Shown here piece after piece: positions 28,802 through 40,900 of a DNA stretch of 64,000 bases (its first letter is position 1; every line of letters begins with the position of its first letter). The DNA is taken from assembly GCA_029262115.1 (NCBI GenBank), contig JAJCZZ010000024.1, positions 82,026-146,025 on the forward strand, in the 5' to 3' direction. The position numbers and the translations under genes were made by a program. This stretch comes from Gemmatimonadota bacterium (GTDB lineage Bacteria; Gemmatimonadota; Gemmatimonadetes; Longimicrobiales; Gaopeijiaceae). Below the pieces are notes generated by a model, which saw only the letters and a list, made by a program, of their open reading frames with translations, searched no databases and was not told the DNA's origin.

Positions 28802-29051
28802 CTGCGTACCGATGAGACCTCCGACACCAGTTCGGTCAGGGTGACCTCAGGGTCGCCGCGTCCGTCCAACACCTCGACGCACGCACGGGTGATCAGTGCG
28901 TCGGCCGCCAACAACCACCACGCGCTGTCCCTGCTCGCTCCGTTCGCGCCGCCCGCCTTGTCGAGCGCCGCCCGCCCGCCCGTCAGCGGGTCGCCGACCA
29001 GGCCCTCACGCCTAAGGAACTCCTCGAGCCCATCCGGCGCCGACGCCCCCG

Positions 29052-29055
<4 letters not shown>
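28798..29055 (-). CDS. Small protein of unknown function coupled to alaS
   Basis: 85 residues. Not recognised. Its start overlaps the alaS stop and its stop overlaps the CpsB-type start, each by 4 nt, and both neighbours are certain, so it is very likely translated. Composition is unremarkable. The middle SAWWLLAADALITRACVEVLDG is a likely amphipathic helix, and no signal peptide or metal motif is visible. Confidence 0.7.
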
Positions 29056-31706
<2,651 letters not shown>

Positions 31707-31848
31707 AGCGCTCGCGTGGAGGTCTGTCCGAGAGTCGATGCGAGCCCTGAACATAACGGCTCATCCCCCATTCCGTCCCGAGCGTATCCCCGGCCCGCCG
31801 CCGGATCGGTTCCCACCGCGCCAGTCGGCTCAGCTACGCAGAGGCTCG

Positions 31849-32910
31849 CTAAACCTCCGCGACCTCCTGATCCTCCACGTCGGCTTTGGCGGCTTCCTCC
31901 TGTTCACCGCCAGGCAGTCCGAGCTTGGTCCGTAGACGCAACTCGATCTCGTCGGCAATATCCGGATTCTCCTTGAGAAAGATCTTTGCGTTCTCCTTAC
32001 CCTGACCCAGCCGCAGATCCCCGTAGGAGAGCCAGGAGCCCGCCTTGTCGACGATGTCGTTCTCCACGCCCAGGTCGATCAAAAGCCCCGTGTGGCTGAT
32101 GCCCTCGTTGTACTGAATGTCGAATTCAGCCTGGCGAAAGGGCGGCGCACACTTGTTCTTGACCACCTTCACGCGGGTCCGGTTGCCCACGACGTCCTGA
32201 CCATCCTTGATGGCCCCGATCCGTCGGATGTCCAGTCGAAGCGCTGCGTAGAACTTGAGCGCGCGACCTCCAGAGGTCGTCTCCGGGCTGCCAAACATGA
32301 CCCCGACCTTCTCTCGGATCTGGTTCGTGAAGATGACCGAAGTGTGTGAGCGGTTCACCGCGCCCGTGAGCTTCCGGAGGGCCTGACTCATCAGCCTGGC
32401 CTGCAGACCGACATGGGTGTCGCCCATCTCGCCCTCGATCTCGGCCCTCGGCACCAGTGCTGCCACCGAATCGATGACGACCACGTCCACGGCGCTGCTG
32501 CGGATCAGGACCTCGGCGATCTCCAGCGCCTGCTCCCCGGTGTCCGGCTGAGAGACGAGCAGGTTGTCGACATCGACTCCGAGCTTCCGACAATACGCAA
32601 CGTCCAGCGCATGTTCGGCGTCGACGAACGCGGCGATGCCCCCGAGGCGCTGGGCGTTGGCGATGACGTGTAGGCACACGGTCGTCTTCCCGGACGACTC
32701 AGGTCCGTAGATCTCACTGATACGGCCCCGCGGAAAGCCGCCGATACCGATGGCAGCGTCCAGATTGAGCGCCCCCGTGGGGATGGCCTCTACGGGCGCG
32801 ATGGCGCCGTCCACTCCCATCCGCATGATCGAGCCCTTCCCATACGATCGCTCGATCTGGGTGATGGCCGTACTGAGCGCCTTGGCTTTCTCCTGGCTGA
32901 CTTCCGCCAT
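31849..32910 (-). CDS. recA: Recombinase A
   Basis: 353 residues. Walker A is GPESSGKTT at about 67-75, Walker B is [24 protein letters not shown], and loop 2 is [20 protein letters not shown]. It has the usual acidic C-terminus. recA precedes alaS as in many bacteria, but the regulator recX is missing: the 142-bp gap to alaS has no coding potential. I did not find a convincing LexA operator in the divergent upstream region 32911-33179. Confidence 0.99.
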   Translation of the reverse strand: MAEVSQEKAKALSTAITQIERSYGKGSIMRMGVDGAIAPVEAIPTGALNLDAAIGIGGFPRGRISEIYGPESSGKTTVCLHVIANAQRLGGIAAFVDAEHALDVAYCRKLGVDVDNLLVSQPDTGEQALEIAEVLIRSSAVDVVVIDSVAALVPRAEIEGEMGDTHVGLQARLMSQALRKLTGAVNRSHTSVIFTNQIREKVGVMFGSPETTSGGRALKFYAALRLDIRRIGAIKDGQDVVGNRTRVKVVKNKCAPPFRQAEFDIQYNEGISHTGLLIDLGVENDIVDKAGSWLSYGDLRLGQGKENAKIFLKENPDIADEIELRLRTKLGLPGGEQEEAAKADVEDQEVAEV

Positions 32911-33179
32911 CGTTTCTCGCCTGTTCTGTGGACCGGGAAATGGACGTCACTCGTGGAACTTCGACAATGTACCGGACCCGAAGATAATGCGAAAGTCCAT
33001 GAAACTCGCCCAGGTCCGCACGCCGGGAACATAGGGTGGGATCCGGGACTCAGGAATGCTCGACCGTGGCGCTCGACGCACCGGCCTTCCCGTAGGCGGG
33101 TGGCTTGATGCTTGCAGGCGCGGCCGCCACACGCCCAAGTTCGGTACAACCCTCCCCTCGGCATCCGCGTGGAGCCTGC

Positions 33180-33596
33180 ATGACGGAAGCGAATCGCACA
33201 CGCCGCCGCCTTCGATTCGACGAAGTACGACACGACGTCGGGGCGGACGGTCGGTGTCGGATCGGGGTAGCCCTCGAGTGGAAGGGAGAGACGTTCCTGG
33301 CCGAAGTCGATGGCCTGGAAACACCCCAGGGTCGACTTCGGGCCTGTGCGGTCGCGACCCTGAACGCCGTGATGGCCGCCACGCCCGCGGTCCGATTCGA
33401 GCTGGCGGGAATCAAGTCGGTGCGCGCCTTCGACGGATGGGTGGTGGTGTGCCGGGTGAATGCCACGGATTCGGACCGCACCTATCGGCTCCTCGGCTCG
33501 GCGGCGTGCGAGGAGGAGACCATGCTCGGTCGCTGTACGGCTCGCTCGGTCCTGGACGCGATCAACCGGGTCCTGGACAAGCATCTGTCCGACTGA
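33180..33596 (+). CDS. Small protein of unknown function, faintly LeuA-regulatory-like
   Basis: 138 residues from the ATG at 33180 (MTEANRTRRRLRFDE). An upstream in-frame start at 33105 looks unconserved. Two repeats of a beta-beta-alpha pattern are visible: GETFLAEVDGLETPQGRLRACAVATLNAVM and RTYRLLGSAACEEETMLGRCTARSVLDAINRVL. This layout resembles the C-terminal allosteric domain of 2-isopropylmalate synthase, but the match is from memory and weak. It is divergent from recA and followed by a bidirectional terminator. Confidence 0.65.
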   Translation: MTEANRTRRRLRFDEVRHDVGADGRCRIGVALEWKGETFLAEVDGLETPQGRLRACAVATLNAVMAATPAVRFELAGIKSVRAFDGWVVVCRVNATDSDRTYRLLGSAACEEETMLGRCTARSVLDAINRVLDKHLSD

Positions 33597-33663
33597 GGCA
33601 CCTGCCGGAGCCGGCAGCCCCCCACGTCCGGCCTCTCCCCCCTGTAGCGCCCCCCCCCGAATA

Positions 33664-33703
33664 CGAAGAGGCCCGCCCGGCTAACGCCGGACGGGCCTCT
33701 TCG
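33664..33703. terminator. Bidirectional terminator hairpin
   Basis: An 18-bp stem with one central mismatch and a TAAC loop: CGAAGAGGCCCG on the left mirrors CGGGCCTCTTCG on the right. It sits between convergent genes (the 138-residue protein on plus, the exported protein on minus) and is followed by T-rich sequence on the plus strand. Confidence 0.85.
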
Positions 33704-33731
33704 TTGTCCCTCTCAGGTCAGGTCGACCCGA

Positions 33732-35183
33732 TCAGAAGTCTCCACGTGTCTGCTGGAGACCCGACTGGTACGGCTGCCAGATGCCCGGGCGAACCGGTAC
33801 GTAGAGCATCTCGAAGGGGCGATCGGCGTTCCGCATCGCGAAGAGCGGGACACCCATGTACTCACCCACCCGCATCAGGTTCGGGCAGTCGAGGCGGACC
33901 TCGTTGCCCGACTTGTTGTAGCTGCGGGTCTCGAAGGTGATGGCCTCGTCGTTCTCGAACCACATCCGACCGTCAGCGTACGTACCGGCGAAGACCACGC
34001 CGGGGCGTAGCGTCCGGATCGACACGCGGCTGGGACCGACGAGCGTGTCGCCCTGTGCGGTCACGCGGACCTGAACGTTCTCACCCGTGGCGAGACAGAT
34101 GGTCGCAGGCGTTCCGTTCGGAAGCGCTGGAGCGACCTCACGCGTGATACGAACCGTGTCCGGGGCAGGCGCAGGCATCTGTACGATCTGCGGCTCCGGA
34201 CGGTCGAGCATGTTCGCGCCGCACAGCCCACTGCCGGGGCAGAAGCCGAGCGAGGCCAGGAGTCCAAACTTGGGCGTGCGGTACTCACTGTAGTACCCAC
34301 CGGTCGGCTCGTCGTAGTTGGCGGCAAGGTAGTGCGCCCCGAGGCGGATGCCGCCGAGGTCGAGCTGCGTACCGAGGTTGACGTCGAAGCCGTTGTACTC
34401 ACCCATGAAGGTGAGCATCGAGTTGTCGCCCAGACCGAAGTGCAACGACGAACCGAAGAAGAAGCCGTCACCGTCGGCGAACCGATAGAACGGCAGCTGG
34501 TCGCCCTCCTGGAACGTACCCGAACCGTACCCGAGGTTGAGGGTCACGTCGTGCCGCGGCAGGAAGCCACCGTCCCACCCACGGAAGAACGCGGAAGCGA
34601 CACCGTAGACAGTGAGGATGGTGTTGACGTCCTCGCTCAGGGCTGGGTAGTCCTCACCGAAACGCGGATCGGAAAACCCGAGGCGAGTCGGCTGCTCTTC
34701 GAAGCCACCCTCCGTGGCGGTGAACTCCGGGGCCTTGAGCCACTGCGTACCAACAGCCAAGCCGATGCCTTGGTTCGACGGCTTCAGCAGCTGAAGACGG
34801 CCGCCGAGTCCCCAGATGCTTCCGCCTTCGGACGCATCCGCGAACTGCTGGAGGCTCGTGGTAACTTCGACCCGATCGAAGAGACCGAGCGTGACCGACC
34901 CATCCTGGTAGTACTCGTCGACCGCAGGACCAAATCCGTCGATCTGGCCGTTGACGTCGGTCGTGACCGAACGCGGGATATCGACGAAGAAGCCTGAGTA
35001 CGTACCCATGATGGCCAAGTGGGGCAGTACGCTGGCGACCGGGATATCCATGAGACCCGAACCCCAACGGAGCGTGCTCGGCATAGAGGTGGTCTGCGCC
35101 TGAAGTCCCGGTGCAAGCAGCGCGGCGGCGAGGGCGGACCCCGCTGCCAAGCGACCGAACTGACTCCGTACATTTTTTTTCAT
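33732..35183 (-). CDS. Exported, probably outer-membrane beta-rich protein of unknown function
   Basis: 483 residues from the ATG at 35183, with AGGAGG about 10 nt upstream. A signal peptide precedes LQAQTTS: basic MKKNVRSQFGR, then ASALAAALLAPG-type hydrophobic core. The body (about 30-340) alternates short hydrophobic and Gly/Asn/Asp-rich segments, such as TLRWGSGLMDIPV and VTLNLGYGSGTF, as expected of a beta-barrel. A Pro-rich hinge near 335 (MPAPAPDTVRITREVAP) leads to a C-terminal domain with two Cys (ICLATGEN, LDCPNL). I do not recognise the family. Long leader and isolated position suggest its own promoter. Confidence 0.75.
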   Translation of the reverse strand: MKKNVRSQFGRLAAGSALAAALLAPGLQAQTTSMPSTLRWGSGLMDIPVASVLPHLAIMGTYSGFFVDIPRSVTTDVNGQIDGFGPAVDEYYQDGSVTLGLFDRVEVTTSLQQFADASEGGSIWGLGGRLQLLKPSNQGIGLAVGTQWLKAPEFTATEGGFEEQPTRLGFSDPRFGEDYPALSEDVNTILTVYGVASAFFRGWDGGFLPRHDVTLNLGYGSGTFQEGDQLPFYRFADGDGFFFGSSLHFGLGDNSMLTFMGEYNGFDVNLGTQLDLGGIRLGAHYLAANYDEPTGGYYSEYRTPKFGLLASLGFCPGSGLCGANMLDRPEPQIVQMPAPAPDTVRITREVAPALPNGTPATICLATGENVQVRVTAQGDTLVGPSRVSIRTLRPGVVFAGTYADGRMWFENDEAITFETRSYNKSGNEVRLDCPNLMRVGEYMGVPLFAMRNADRPFEMLYVPVRPGIWQPYQSGLQQTRGDF

Positions 35184-35476
35184 CGTGTTGAAGCCTCCTG
35201 TCCTTGGAAGGAACCGGCCGGCGACTTCGCGGCGATCAGGTTCCACTTGGTGCTGAAGTAAGAGTGAACATTGTCTCAGCCCTCTGCGAAAACCGTGCCA
35301 CACTTGTCCCTCAGAACGGACACTGTGGGAATCCTGTTGCCACTTCATGACTTGGCGAACGCCGGTCCGGACATTGGTCACAGAGAATCTGGCACATTCG
35401 GCCAGTGGAAACAAACGTTTTATCAGAAATGTGCGCCACGACATTCAGAAATTCGTACAAACCCCACTCTCTCCAG
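35184..35476. other. Non-coding leader between ccmD and the exported protein gene
   Basis: 293 bp, clearly richer in A/T than the surroundings (for example AAACGTTTTATCAG near 35409-35422). It probably holds the promoter and 5' leader of the exported protein gene. I could not fix -35 and -10 elements, and saw no coding frame of substance. Confidence 0.5.
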
Positions 35477-35704
35477 TCAGTCACGAACCGCACGGTCGAG
35501 CCGTGCCAAGCGCCGCCCGACGCTCACAATCCACCCCAGAACCATCAACCAGGCGAGCGCGTATGCGGCGAAGACGAAGCCGAACGGGCGCAGGTTCTGT
35601 GCTCCAAGCGAGCCCGATCCGGACTCCTGACCCACGAGTGGCCCGACCACCGCGAGAAAGAGCGCGAGAGATGTAAGACCACGTGCTGCCCACAGCCGAA
35701 TCAT
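35477..35704 (-). CDS. ccmD: CcmD-family small membrane protein
   Basis: 75 residues from the ATG at 35704. An N-terminal hydrophobic segment (LTSLALFLAVVGPLVG) may be a signal peptide. NLRPFGFVFAAYALAWLMVLGWIVSVGRRL is the single-helix signature of CcmD-like proteins, with the family's YALAW. CcmD helps release holo-CcmE from CcmC. Last gene of the Ccm operon, 22 nt after ccmC. Confidence 0.85.
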   Translation of the reverse strand: MIRLWAARGLTSLALFLAVVGPLVGQESGSGSLGAQNLRPFGFVFAAYALAWLMVLGWIVSVGRRLARLDRAVRD

Positions 35705-35726
35705 AGCATTTGCTCGTCTCGAGGTG

Positions 35727-36422
35727 TCAGATCTGGGCGGCTCGCGCACGCACGGCAATTGCCTGCTCGGCCAGACCGAGTGAGTAGCGTAAGAGAAAGA
35801 TCCCGCCAAAAAGGAGAAGGAACGAGCCCGCCCCCACAAACATCACCGTGAGCATTTCCGCAGGAAGGGCCGGGCCCTCCACGTTCATCACCACCGGCTG
35901 CGGGTGGAGCGAACGAAACCAGAGCACGCTGATGTGGATCAGCGGGATGTCGATCGCTCCTACGATCCCGACGACGGCGGCGAAGCGCTTTCCCCGCTGA
36001 GGGTCCTGGGTCGAGGAGCGCACCATGAAGTACCCCAGATAGATAAACCAGAGGAGGAGGGTCAGCGTGAGCCGGGGTTCCCAGGTCCAGAACGTACCCC
36101 ACGCGATCCGGCCCCACAGCGGGCCGGTAAGCAGGACGATCGTGGTGAACACCATGCCCCCCTCGGCTGCGGCCGCGGCCGCCTGGTCGACCCTCTCGTC
36201 CCCCAGCCACAGGTAGACCGCACTACACAGCGCCACGATCCCGAAGGCCAGGAACGCGACCCAGGCCGAGGGAACGTGGATGTAGAAGATGCGCTGGATG
36301 ACGCCCTGAGACGCCTCCGTCGGCACCCAGAAGAACACCAGCCAGTGAAGAATCAGAACTCCGAGCACGCCGACGACGGCCAGCACCGTACCGGCATTTC
36401 GAATCGTTGCTGACGGCATCAC
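35727..36422 (-). CDS. ccmC: Cytochrome c biogenesis protein CcmC (haem handling)
   Basis: 231 residues, six membrane helices. The tryptophan-rich motif is WGTFWTWEPRLTLTLLLWFIYLGY at about 108-131, flanked by conserved His residues (IFYIHVPSAW and LIHISVLWFRSLHPQP). CcmC loads haem onto CcmE. It overlaps the ccmB stop by 4 nt. Confidence 0.95.
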   Translation of the reverse strand: MMPSATIRNAGTVLAVVGVLGVLILHWLVFFWVPTEASQGVIQRIFYIHVPSAWVAFLAFGIVALCSAVYLWLGDERVDQAAAAAAEGGMVFTTIVLLTGPLWGRIAWGTFWTWEPRLTLTLLLWFIYLGYFMVRSSTQDPQRGKRFAAVVGIVGAIDIPLIHISVLWFRSLHPQPVVMNVEGPALPAEMLTVMFVGAGSFLLLFGGIFLLRYSLGLAEQAIAVRARAAQI

Positions 36423-37096
36423 TCCTCCACGACGAAACGGAATAGCGCGGCACCCGCCGCGACGGCACCGACGGCAAACGCGCCCAGAAGTCGCACGTTG
36501 CCGGCAACCTCGGACACGGGCCGCCCGGCCAGGAGACGGCTGGTGGCTGATACGCCGAAGACGATCATCGGCACCAGAAGGGGGAAAACGAGGATCGGCA
36601 AAAGGGTCTCGCCCATTCCCGTGCCCGACGCCAGAGCGCTGAAGAGCGTGCCCAGCGCAACGAACCCCAGGGCTCCGAGGGCGAGCACCACGAAAACGAG
36701 CCCGGGGTTGGGCCCCAGGTCAAGGCCGAAGAACGCCGAAAACACGACCACGATGAACACGGCAATCAGCATCAAGAAGATGAAGTTCGCAATTGCCTTC
36801 CCGAGGAAGATCGCATCCTTGGGTGCCGGGGACATGAGGACGCCGACGAACGCGGAGTCGCTCGCTTCGAGCATGAACGTCCGACCGAGGCCGAGCATCC
36901 CGCCGAACACGATCGTCATCCAGATCAGCCCGGCGCCGACATCCTGCGGACGCACCGCCGTCCAGTCCATCGCGAAGTTGAACAGTACCCCGGACAGCAC
37001 GGCGAACGCACCCATGGACGCGACCCGCTCGCGTGTCCGGACTTCGATGAGCAGGTCCTTCCAGATGATGGCGTACACCTGGCCGAGGTAGGTCAT
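36419..37096 (-). CDS. ccmB: Haem exporter/ABC permease CcmB
   Basis: 225 residues from the ATG at 37096 (MTYLGQVYAIIWKDLLIEVRTRE). Six hydrophobic helices and the typical MLEASDSAFVGVLMSPAPKDAIFLGK and ILVFPLLVPMIVFG. Forms the ABC complex with CcmA that releases holo-CcmE from CcmC. The start overlaps the ccmA stop by 4 nt. Confidence 0.94.
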   Translation of the reverse strand: MTYLGQVYAIIWKDLLIEVRTRERVASMGAFAVLSGVLFNFAMDWTAVRPQDVGAGLIWMTIVFGGMLGLGRTFMLEASDSAFVGVLMSPAPKDAIFLGKAIANFIFLMLIAVFIVVVFSAFFGLDLGPNPGLVFVVLALGALGFVALGTLFSALASGTGMGETLLPILVFPLLVPMIVFGVSATSRLLAGRPVSEVAGNVRLLGAFAVGAVAAGAALFRFVVEE

Positions 37097-37866
37097 CGCG
37101 CCGCGACCACTTCGTGATAGACCGACTCGAAGCCCCGCCCATCCACCTCGCCCCTGGCCGCCTCCCACACCAGACGACCGCGCACCTGAATCGCCAGTCG
37201 AGTCGACATCTGGAGGCCCTGGACCAGATTGTGGGTGACCATCACCACGGTGCGCTGTCCATCGCGCAGCGACATCAGAACCGACTGGAGGACGGAGGCG
37301 GCGTGGGGGTCCAGGCCGGTATAGGGCTCGTCGAGGAGGATAACGTATGGGTCATGCAAAAGCGCACGCGCCATCGCCAACCGTTGACGCATCCCGTGGG
37401 ACAGGGTGTGTACCCGGCTGTCGCGCCGGTCTGACAGATCGACCCGAGCCAGGCCGCGCTCGACCCGCTCATCGAGGGCATCCAGACCGAACAGCCGACC
37501 GAAGAAGCGGAGGTTCTCCGATGCGGTCAGATGGGGGTAGAGCATCCCATGATGCGACAGGACGCCGATATCCGACCGCCACTCCGTGGAACCCGGATCA
37601 AGCCGCTGCCCCCGCACCGAGATCTCACCTCGCGTGGGCCGTAGCCGGCCCGCGAGAAGGCCCAGCAGAGTGGACTTCCCCGCCCCATTGGGCCCGAACA
37701 CGGTAAGGAATTCCCCGGGCTGCAGCCGAAGGTCGATCCCGTCCACCGCGACCATGGTGGGACCGAACTCCCGAACCACATCCCGCGCCTCCAGCGCCGG
37801 GGTCTCGCCCCCGAGCCGAGGACGCGTGATGGGTGCGCCGCGATCGGCGACCACCGCGACAGCCAT
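37093..37866 (-). CDS. ccmA: Cytochrome c biogenesis ATP-binding protein CcmA
   Basis: 257 residues from the ATG at 37866. Walker A is FGPNGAGKSTLLGLLAG, the signature is LSHGMRQRLAMARALL, Walker B is YVILLDEPYTGLD, and the switch His is in VMVTHN. The first ~28 residues (MAVAVVADRGAPITRPRLG) extend beyond the core. It lies 4 nt after the zinc-ribbon protein gene. Confidence 0.94.
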   Translation of the reverse strand: MAVAVVADRGAPITRPRLGGETPALEARDVVREFGPTMVAVDGIDLRLQPGEFLTVFGPNGAGKSTLLGLLAGRLRPTRGEISVRGQRLDPGSTEWRSDIGVLSHHGMLYPHLTASENLRFFGRLFGLDALDERVERGLARVDLSDRRDSRVHTLSHGMRQRLAMARALLHDPYVILLDEPYTGLDPHAASVLQSVLMSLRDGQRTVVMVTHNLVQGLQMSTRLAIQVRGRLVWEAARGEVDGRGFESVYHEVVAAR

Positions 37867-37870
37867 GCCG

Positions 37871-38317
37871 TCAGCCCGCCGCCGTCGACAGGAGCGCCGA
37901 GCCGCACGCGGAGCAGAACCGGCTCTCAGCCTCGTTGGCGAACGAACACGCGTCGCATGCCACCATGTCCGCGAACATACGTTGGCGGGCCAGCGCGATC
38001 TCCGCCTCGATACCATCGGGCCCGCGTGCGCCGACCGCCGAAAGCGACTTCGAGCTTTCATCGGCCTCGAGGGCGGCCAGAGCCTCGGCGGTCAGCTCTC
38101 CCTTGAGGGAGCGATAATCCTGCTCGTCGAGCTTGCCCGCGAGGAAATCGTACTCCACGTCCCGAAGAGCCAGAAGCGCCACTCGCTTCCGAGCCTCCGT
38201 GTCCGTCATTTCGTCGTCCTCACGCTCCAAGGACGCGTGTAACCCTCGGAACATCGGTTGCACGATGAAGAGCACCGCCGACAGAGCGATCAGCGCAGCC
38301 CCGAGCGCGACGCCCAT
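37871..38317 (-). CDS. CcmI-like membrane protein with a C-terminal zinc ribbon
   Basis: 148 residues from the ATG at 38317. One N-terminal helix (GVALGAALIALSAVLFIV) is followed by a helical stretch, ALLALRDVEYDFLAGKLDEQDYRSLKGELTAEALAAL, which matches the N-terminal pattern of CcmI/CcmH-type subunits. It ends in a CxxC...CxxC ribbon (CDACSFANEAESRFCSAC). The TPR domain of CcmI is absent. Its place between ccmF and ccmA suggests a role in the apocytochrome or CcmF module. The ribbon in such a protein is unusual. Confidence 0.75.
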   Translation of the reverse strand: MGVALGAALIALSAVLFIVQPMFRGLHASLEREDDEMTDTEARKRVALLALRDVEYDFLAGKLDEQDYRSLKGELTAEALAALEADESSKSLSAVGARGPDGIEAEIALARQRMFADMVACDACSFANEAESRFCSACGSALLSTAAG

Positions 38318-38318
38318 A

Positions 38319-40385
38319 TCAGCTCGCCCCGACGACCACGGGCTCTGAAGGCTCCTGGCCCGCGGACTCCATGGCCAACCGTCGCTTGTCCGCGCTCGGC
38401 CACAGTCCGATGAGCGCACCGATGGCGAGCATGAAGCCTCCGATCCAGATCCAGTTGACCAACGGTTTGATCAGGATCTCCAGGTCGATTCCCTGGGCGT
38501 TCGGATCGTTGCGGAGCGCGCCGTCGGCATCATCGACGGCCGAAAGGATCAGATAGAGATCTTCGAAGAAGGTCGAACGAATTCCCACTTCCGTGATCAA
38601 CTGTCCGGGGTCGCCCGTCACGTACCGTCGTTTCTCCGTGGTCATGCGTTCCAGCACCTTCCCGTCGCGCGACGCGGTCACCAGTGCGATGACCTGGAAG
38701 TCCAGATTCCGCTGGCCTTTGCCCTGTGACACCGACAGCCCTTCGTACGACATCTGATAGGTGTGGCCGAACGGCGATTCGACGTTCACCACGTCCCCAG
38801 GCTGGACGTGAACCCGTTCATCCACGTTGTAGGCCGAGCCCGCAAAGCCCGCGAAGATCAGCACCATCGCCATGTGGACGATGTAGCCACCCCACCGCCT
38901 ACGATTCCTCGTGACCAGATGGAAGAACGCCAGAGGGTACCCCTCCCCTTCGATGCGGGCCCGTGCCCGCGTGCCTTTGAAGAACTCCACGGCAATGACC
39001 GTCGTGACGAACGCGCCGATGCCCCATGTGGCCAGGGCGTAGAGGTGGCGGGCGCCGCTCACCCAGAGCGCCGCGACAACCACGAGCCCGACCGCCACCG
39101 GCCACTGGAAGTTGCGCTGGAGGTTCTTCTTGGACGCCCGGCGCCAGGCGATGACCGGGCCGATTCCCGCCAACGTCAGGAGTACCAGACCGATCGGGAT
39201 GTTCACGCGGTTGAAGAACGGCGGCCCTACACTGATGGCCTGACCGGTCACGCCTTCGGCGACCAAGGGGAAGATCGTGCCCCAGAACACCGCAAACGCC
39301 GCACCGAGGAGGATCAGGTTGTTGAACAGGAACGCCGACTCGCGCGAGACGAACGATTCGATCTGGTTCTCGCTCTGGAGCGATTCACGTCGGTAGAGGA
39401 TCAGCACCACGCTGGCCCCCAGGATCGACGTCATGAAACCGAGGAAGATGTACGCGATCTTCAGTTCCTGCGCGAAGGAGTGCACCGACTCGATGAGCCC
39501 CGACCGCGTCAGGAAGGTGGCGAAGATCGTGAGGACGAACGTCACGACCACCAACGACATGTTCCAGACCTTCAGCATCCCCCGGGTTTCCTGGATCTGG
39601 ATCGAGTGAAGGAAAGCCGTCGCCGTCAGCCACGGAAGCAACGAAGCGTTCTCTACGGGATCCCAGAACCAATACCCACCCCACCCGAGTTCCTCGTACG
39701 CCCACCGCATGCCGAATACGATGCCAATGGACAGGAAGAACCAACTGAGAAGGATCCACCGTCGCGTGAGCTGGATCCAGCGCGCGTCGAGTCGCCCGTT
39801 CAGCAGCGCTGCCACCGCGAACGCGAACGGCACCGTGAACGAGGTGAAGCCCAGGTAGAGCGTGGGCGGGTGGATCGTCATCCAGTAGTTCTGCAACTGT
39901 GGGTTCAGCCCCCTACCGTCGGCAGGAGCGAACGGCAGCCGCTCGAACGGATTCACATCCGCGAACAGGAGAACCACCACGAAGAACCACATGATGGTCT
40001 GCAGGACACCGGCCACGTAGGGCATGAACTCGCGGTTCTTGTTGCGGTTCATGAACACGGCAGCACACGCGAAGTAGCTCAGGATCAGAGCCCAGAAGAG
40101 CAACGACCCTCGCTGTCCTGCCCACAACCCGGTGACCTTGTAGAAGAACTCCAGGTTGATGTTCGAGTAGTTGGCGACGTACCAGTATTCGAACCGGTCA
40201 CCGACGAAGGCGGCAATGATCCCCGCGGACGCAATCGTGAGCGCGAGTGACGACGCGTAGATGCTGCGCTCGGCGCTGAGAACCATGTCCCCGCGCTGGG
40301 TCCGCCCTCCGGCGAAGCCCATGACCATGCCCCACATGGTCAGAGGGAGCGCGATCCAGAGCGCGAACTCCCCGAGAAGGGTCAC
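38319..40385 (-). CDS. ccmF: Haem lyase subunit CcmF
   Basis: 688 residues from a GTG at 40385 overlapping the ccmE stop as GTGA. Many membrane helices. The WWD-type motif GWGGYWFWDPVENASLLPWL is near 225-245. Haem-ligand histidines are expected in the flanking loops (MTIHPPTLYLG, SVHSFAQE). Performs the final attachment of haem to apocytochrome c. The C-terminal periplasmic domain carries HVQPGDVVNVESPFGHTY. Confidence 0.96.
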   Translation of the reverse strand: MTLLGEFALWIALPLTMWGMVMGFAGGRTQRGDMVLSAERSIYASSLALTIASAGIIAAFVGDRFEYWYVANYSNINLEFFYKVTGLWAGQRGSLLFWALILSYFACAAVFMNRNKNREFMPYVAGVLQTIMWFFVVVLLFADVNPFERLPFAPADGRGLNPQLQNYWMTIHPPTLYLGFTSFTVPFAFAVAALLNGRLDARWIQLTRRWILLSWFFLSIGIVFGMRWAYEELGWGGYWFWDPVENASLLPWLTATAFLHSIQIQETRGMLKVWNMSLVVVTFVLTIFATFLTRSGLIESVHSFAQELKIAYIFLGFMTSILGASVVLILYRRESLQSENQIESFVSRESAFLFNNLILLGAAFAVFWGTIFPLVAEGVTGQAISVGPPFFNRVNIPIGLVLLTLAGIGPVIAWRRASKKNLQRNFQWPVAVGLVVVAALWVSGARHLYALATWGIGAFVTTVIAVEFFKGTRARARIEGEGYPLAFFHLVTRNRRRWGGYIVHMAMVLIFAGFAGSAYNVDERVHVQPGDVVNVESPFGHTYQMSYEGLSVSQGKGQRNLDFQVIALVTASRDGKVLERMTTEKRRYVTGDPGQLITEVGIRSTFFEDLYLILSAVDDADGALRNDPNAQGIDLEILIKPLVNWIWIGGFMLAIGALIGLWPSADKRRLAMESAGQEPSEPVVVGAS

Positions 40386-40807
40386 CCTGTCAGCTCCTCC
40401 ACTGACGCCTCGTACCGGCTCCCGCACTTGGTGAGCAACGTGTTCGCCACGAAGACCCCATCCGGTCGAAGTCGGCCTTCCAACACGACCTCGACCTCGT
40501 CACTGAAGGTGTCGGGGAGGGCGCTGCGGTATTCCACCTGAAACGTGGACGACTCATCTACGAGGTCGCGGACGGTAAACGTGTGCAGGAGTTCCCCACC
40601 TCCATCGCCCCGCGCGTACGTCCCAGACACCACCTTACCGCTCACTTTCACACCGACATCGCGAAACGTCGGATCGTCCGACACCTTGGCCAGGAGCTCC
40701 GTGGGCGTCAGGTAGTAGACCATCGTTTCCGTCACGCCCGTCCACACCAGGTAGCTTACGACCGCAGCTACCGCGACCAGGCCGACCATGAACCGTCCGT
40801 TCTTCAT
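40382..40807 (-). CDS. ccmE: Haem chaperone CcmE, CxxxY variant
   Basis: 141 residues from the ATG at 40807. One N-terminal anchor helix (FMVGLVAVAAVVSYLVW) is followed by the OB-fold (VSGKVVSGTY, FTVRDL, EVVLEGRLRPDGVFVANTLL). The haem-attachment site reads TKCGSRYE: Cys128 takes the place of the covalent His of E. coli-type CcmE and Tyr132 is kept, giving CxxxY. This is the signature of the variant System I known from archaea and some bacteria, which also lacks CcmH; no CcmH or CcmG is in this operon. Confidence 0.95.
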   Translation of the reverse strand: MKNGRFMVGLVAVAAVVSYLVWTGVTETMVYYLTPTELLAKVSDDPTFRDVGVKVSGKVVSGTYARGDGGGELLHTFTVRDLVDESSTFQVEYRSALPDTFSDEVEVVLEGRLRPDGVFVANTLLTKCGSRYEASVEELTG

Positions 40808-40900
40808 GGAAAACGCTCTCGCTTCGATCGGGGCATAGAGAATCCGGTACGGGCCAAATCTAGCGGGAAGCCACGAGGGCAAACCAGTCGGTAGAATCCC

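Noticed and set aside
32911..33179. LexA (SOS) operator in front of recA
   Set aside because: Short GTTC/GAAC-like elements exist but none forms a convincing spaced palindrome.
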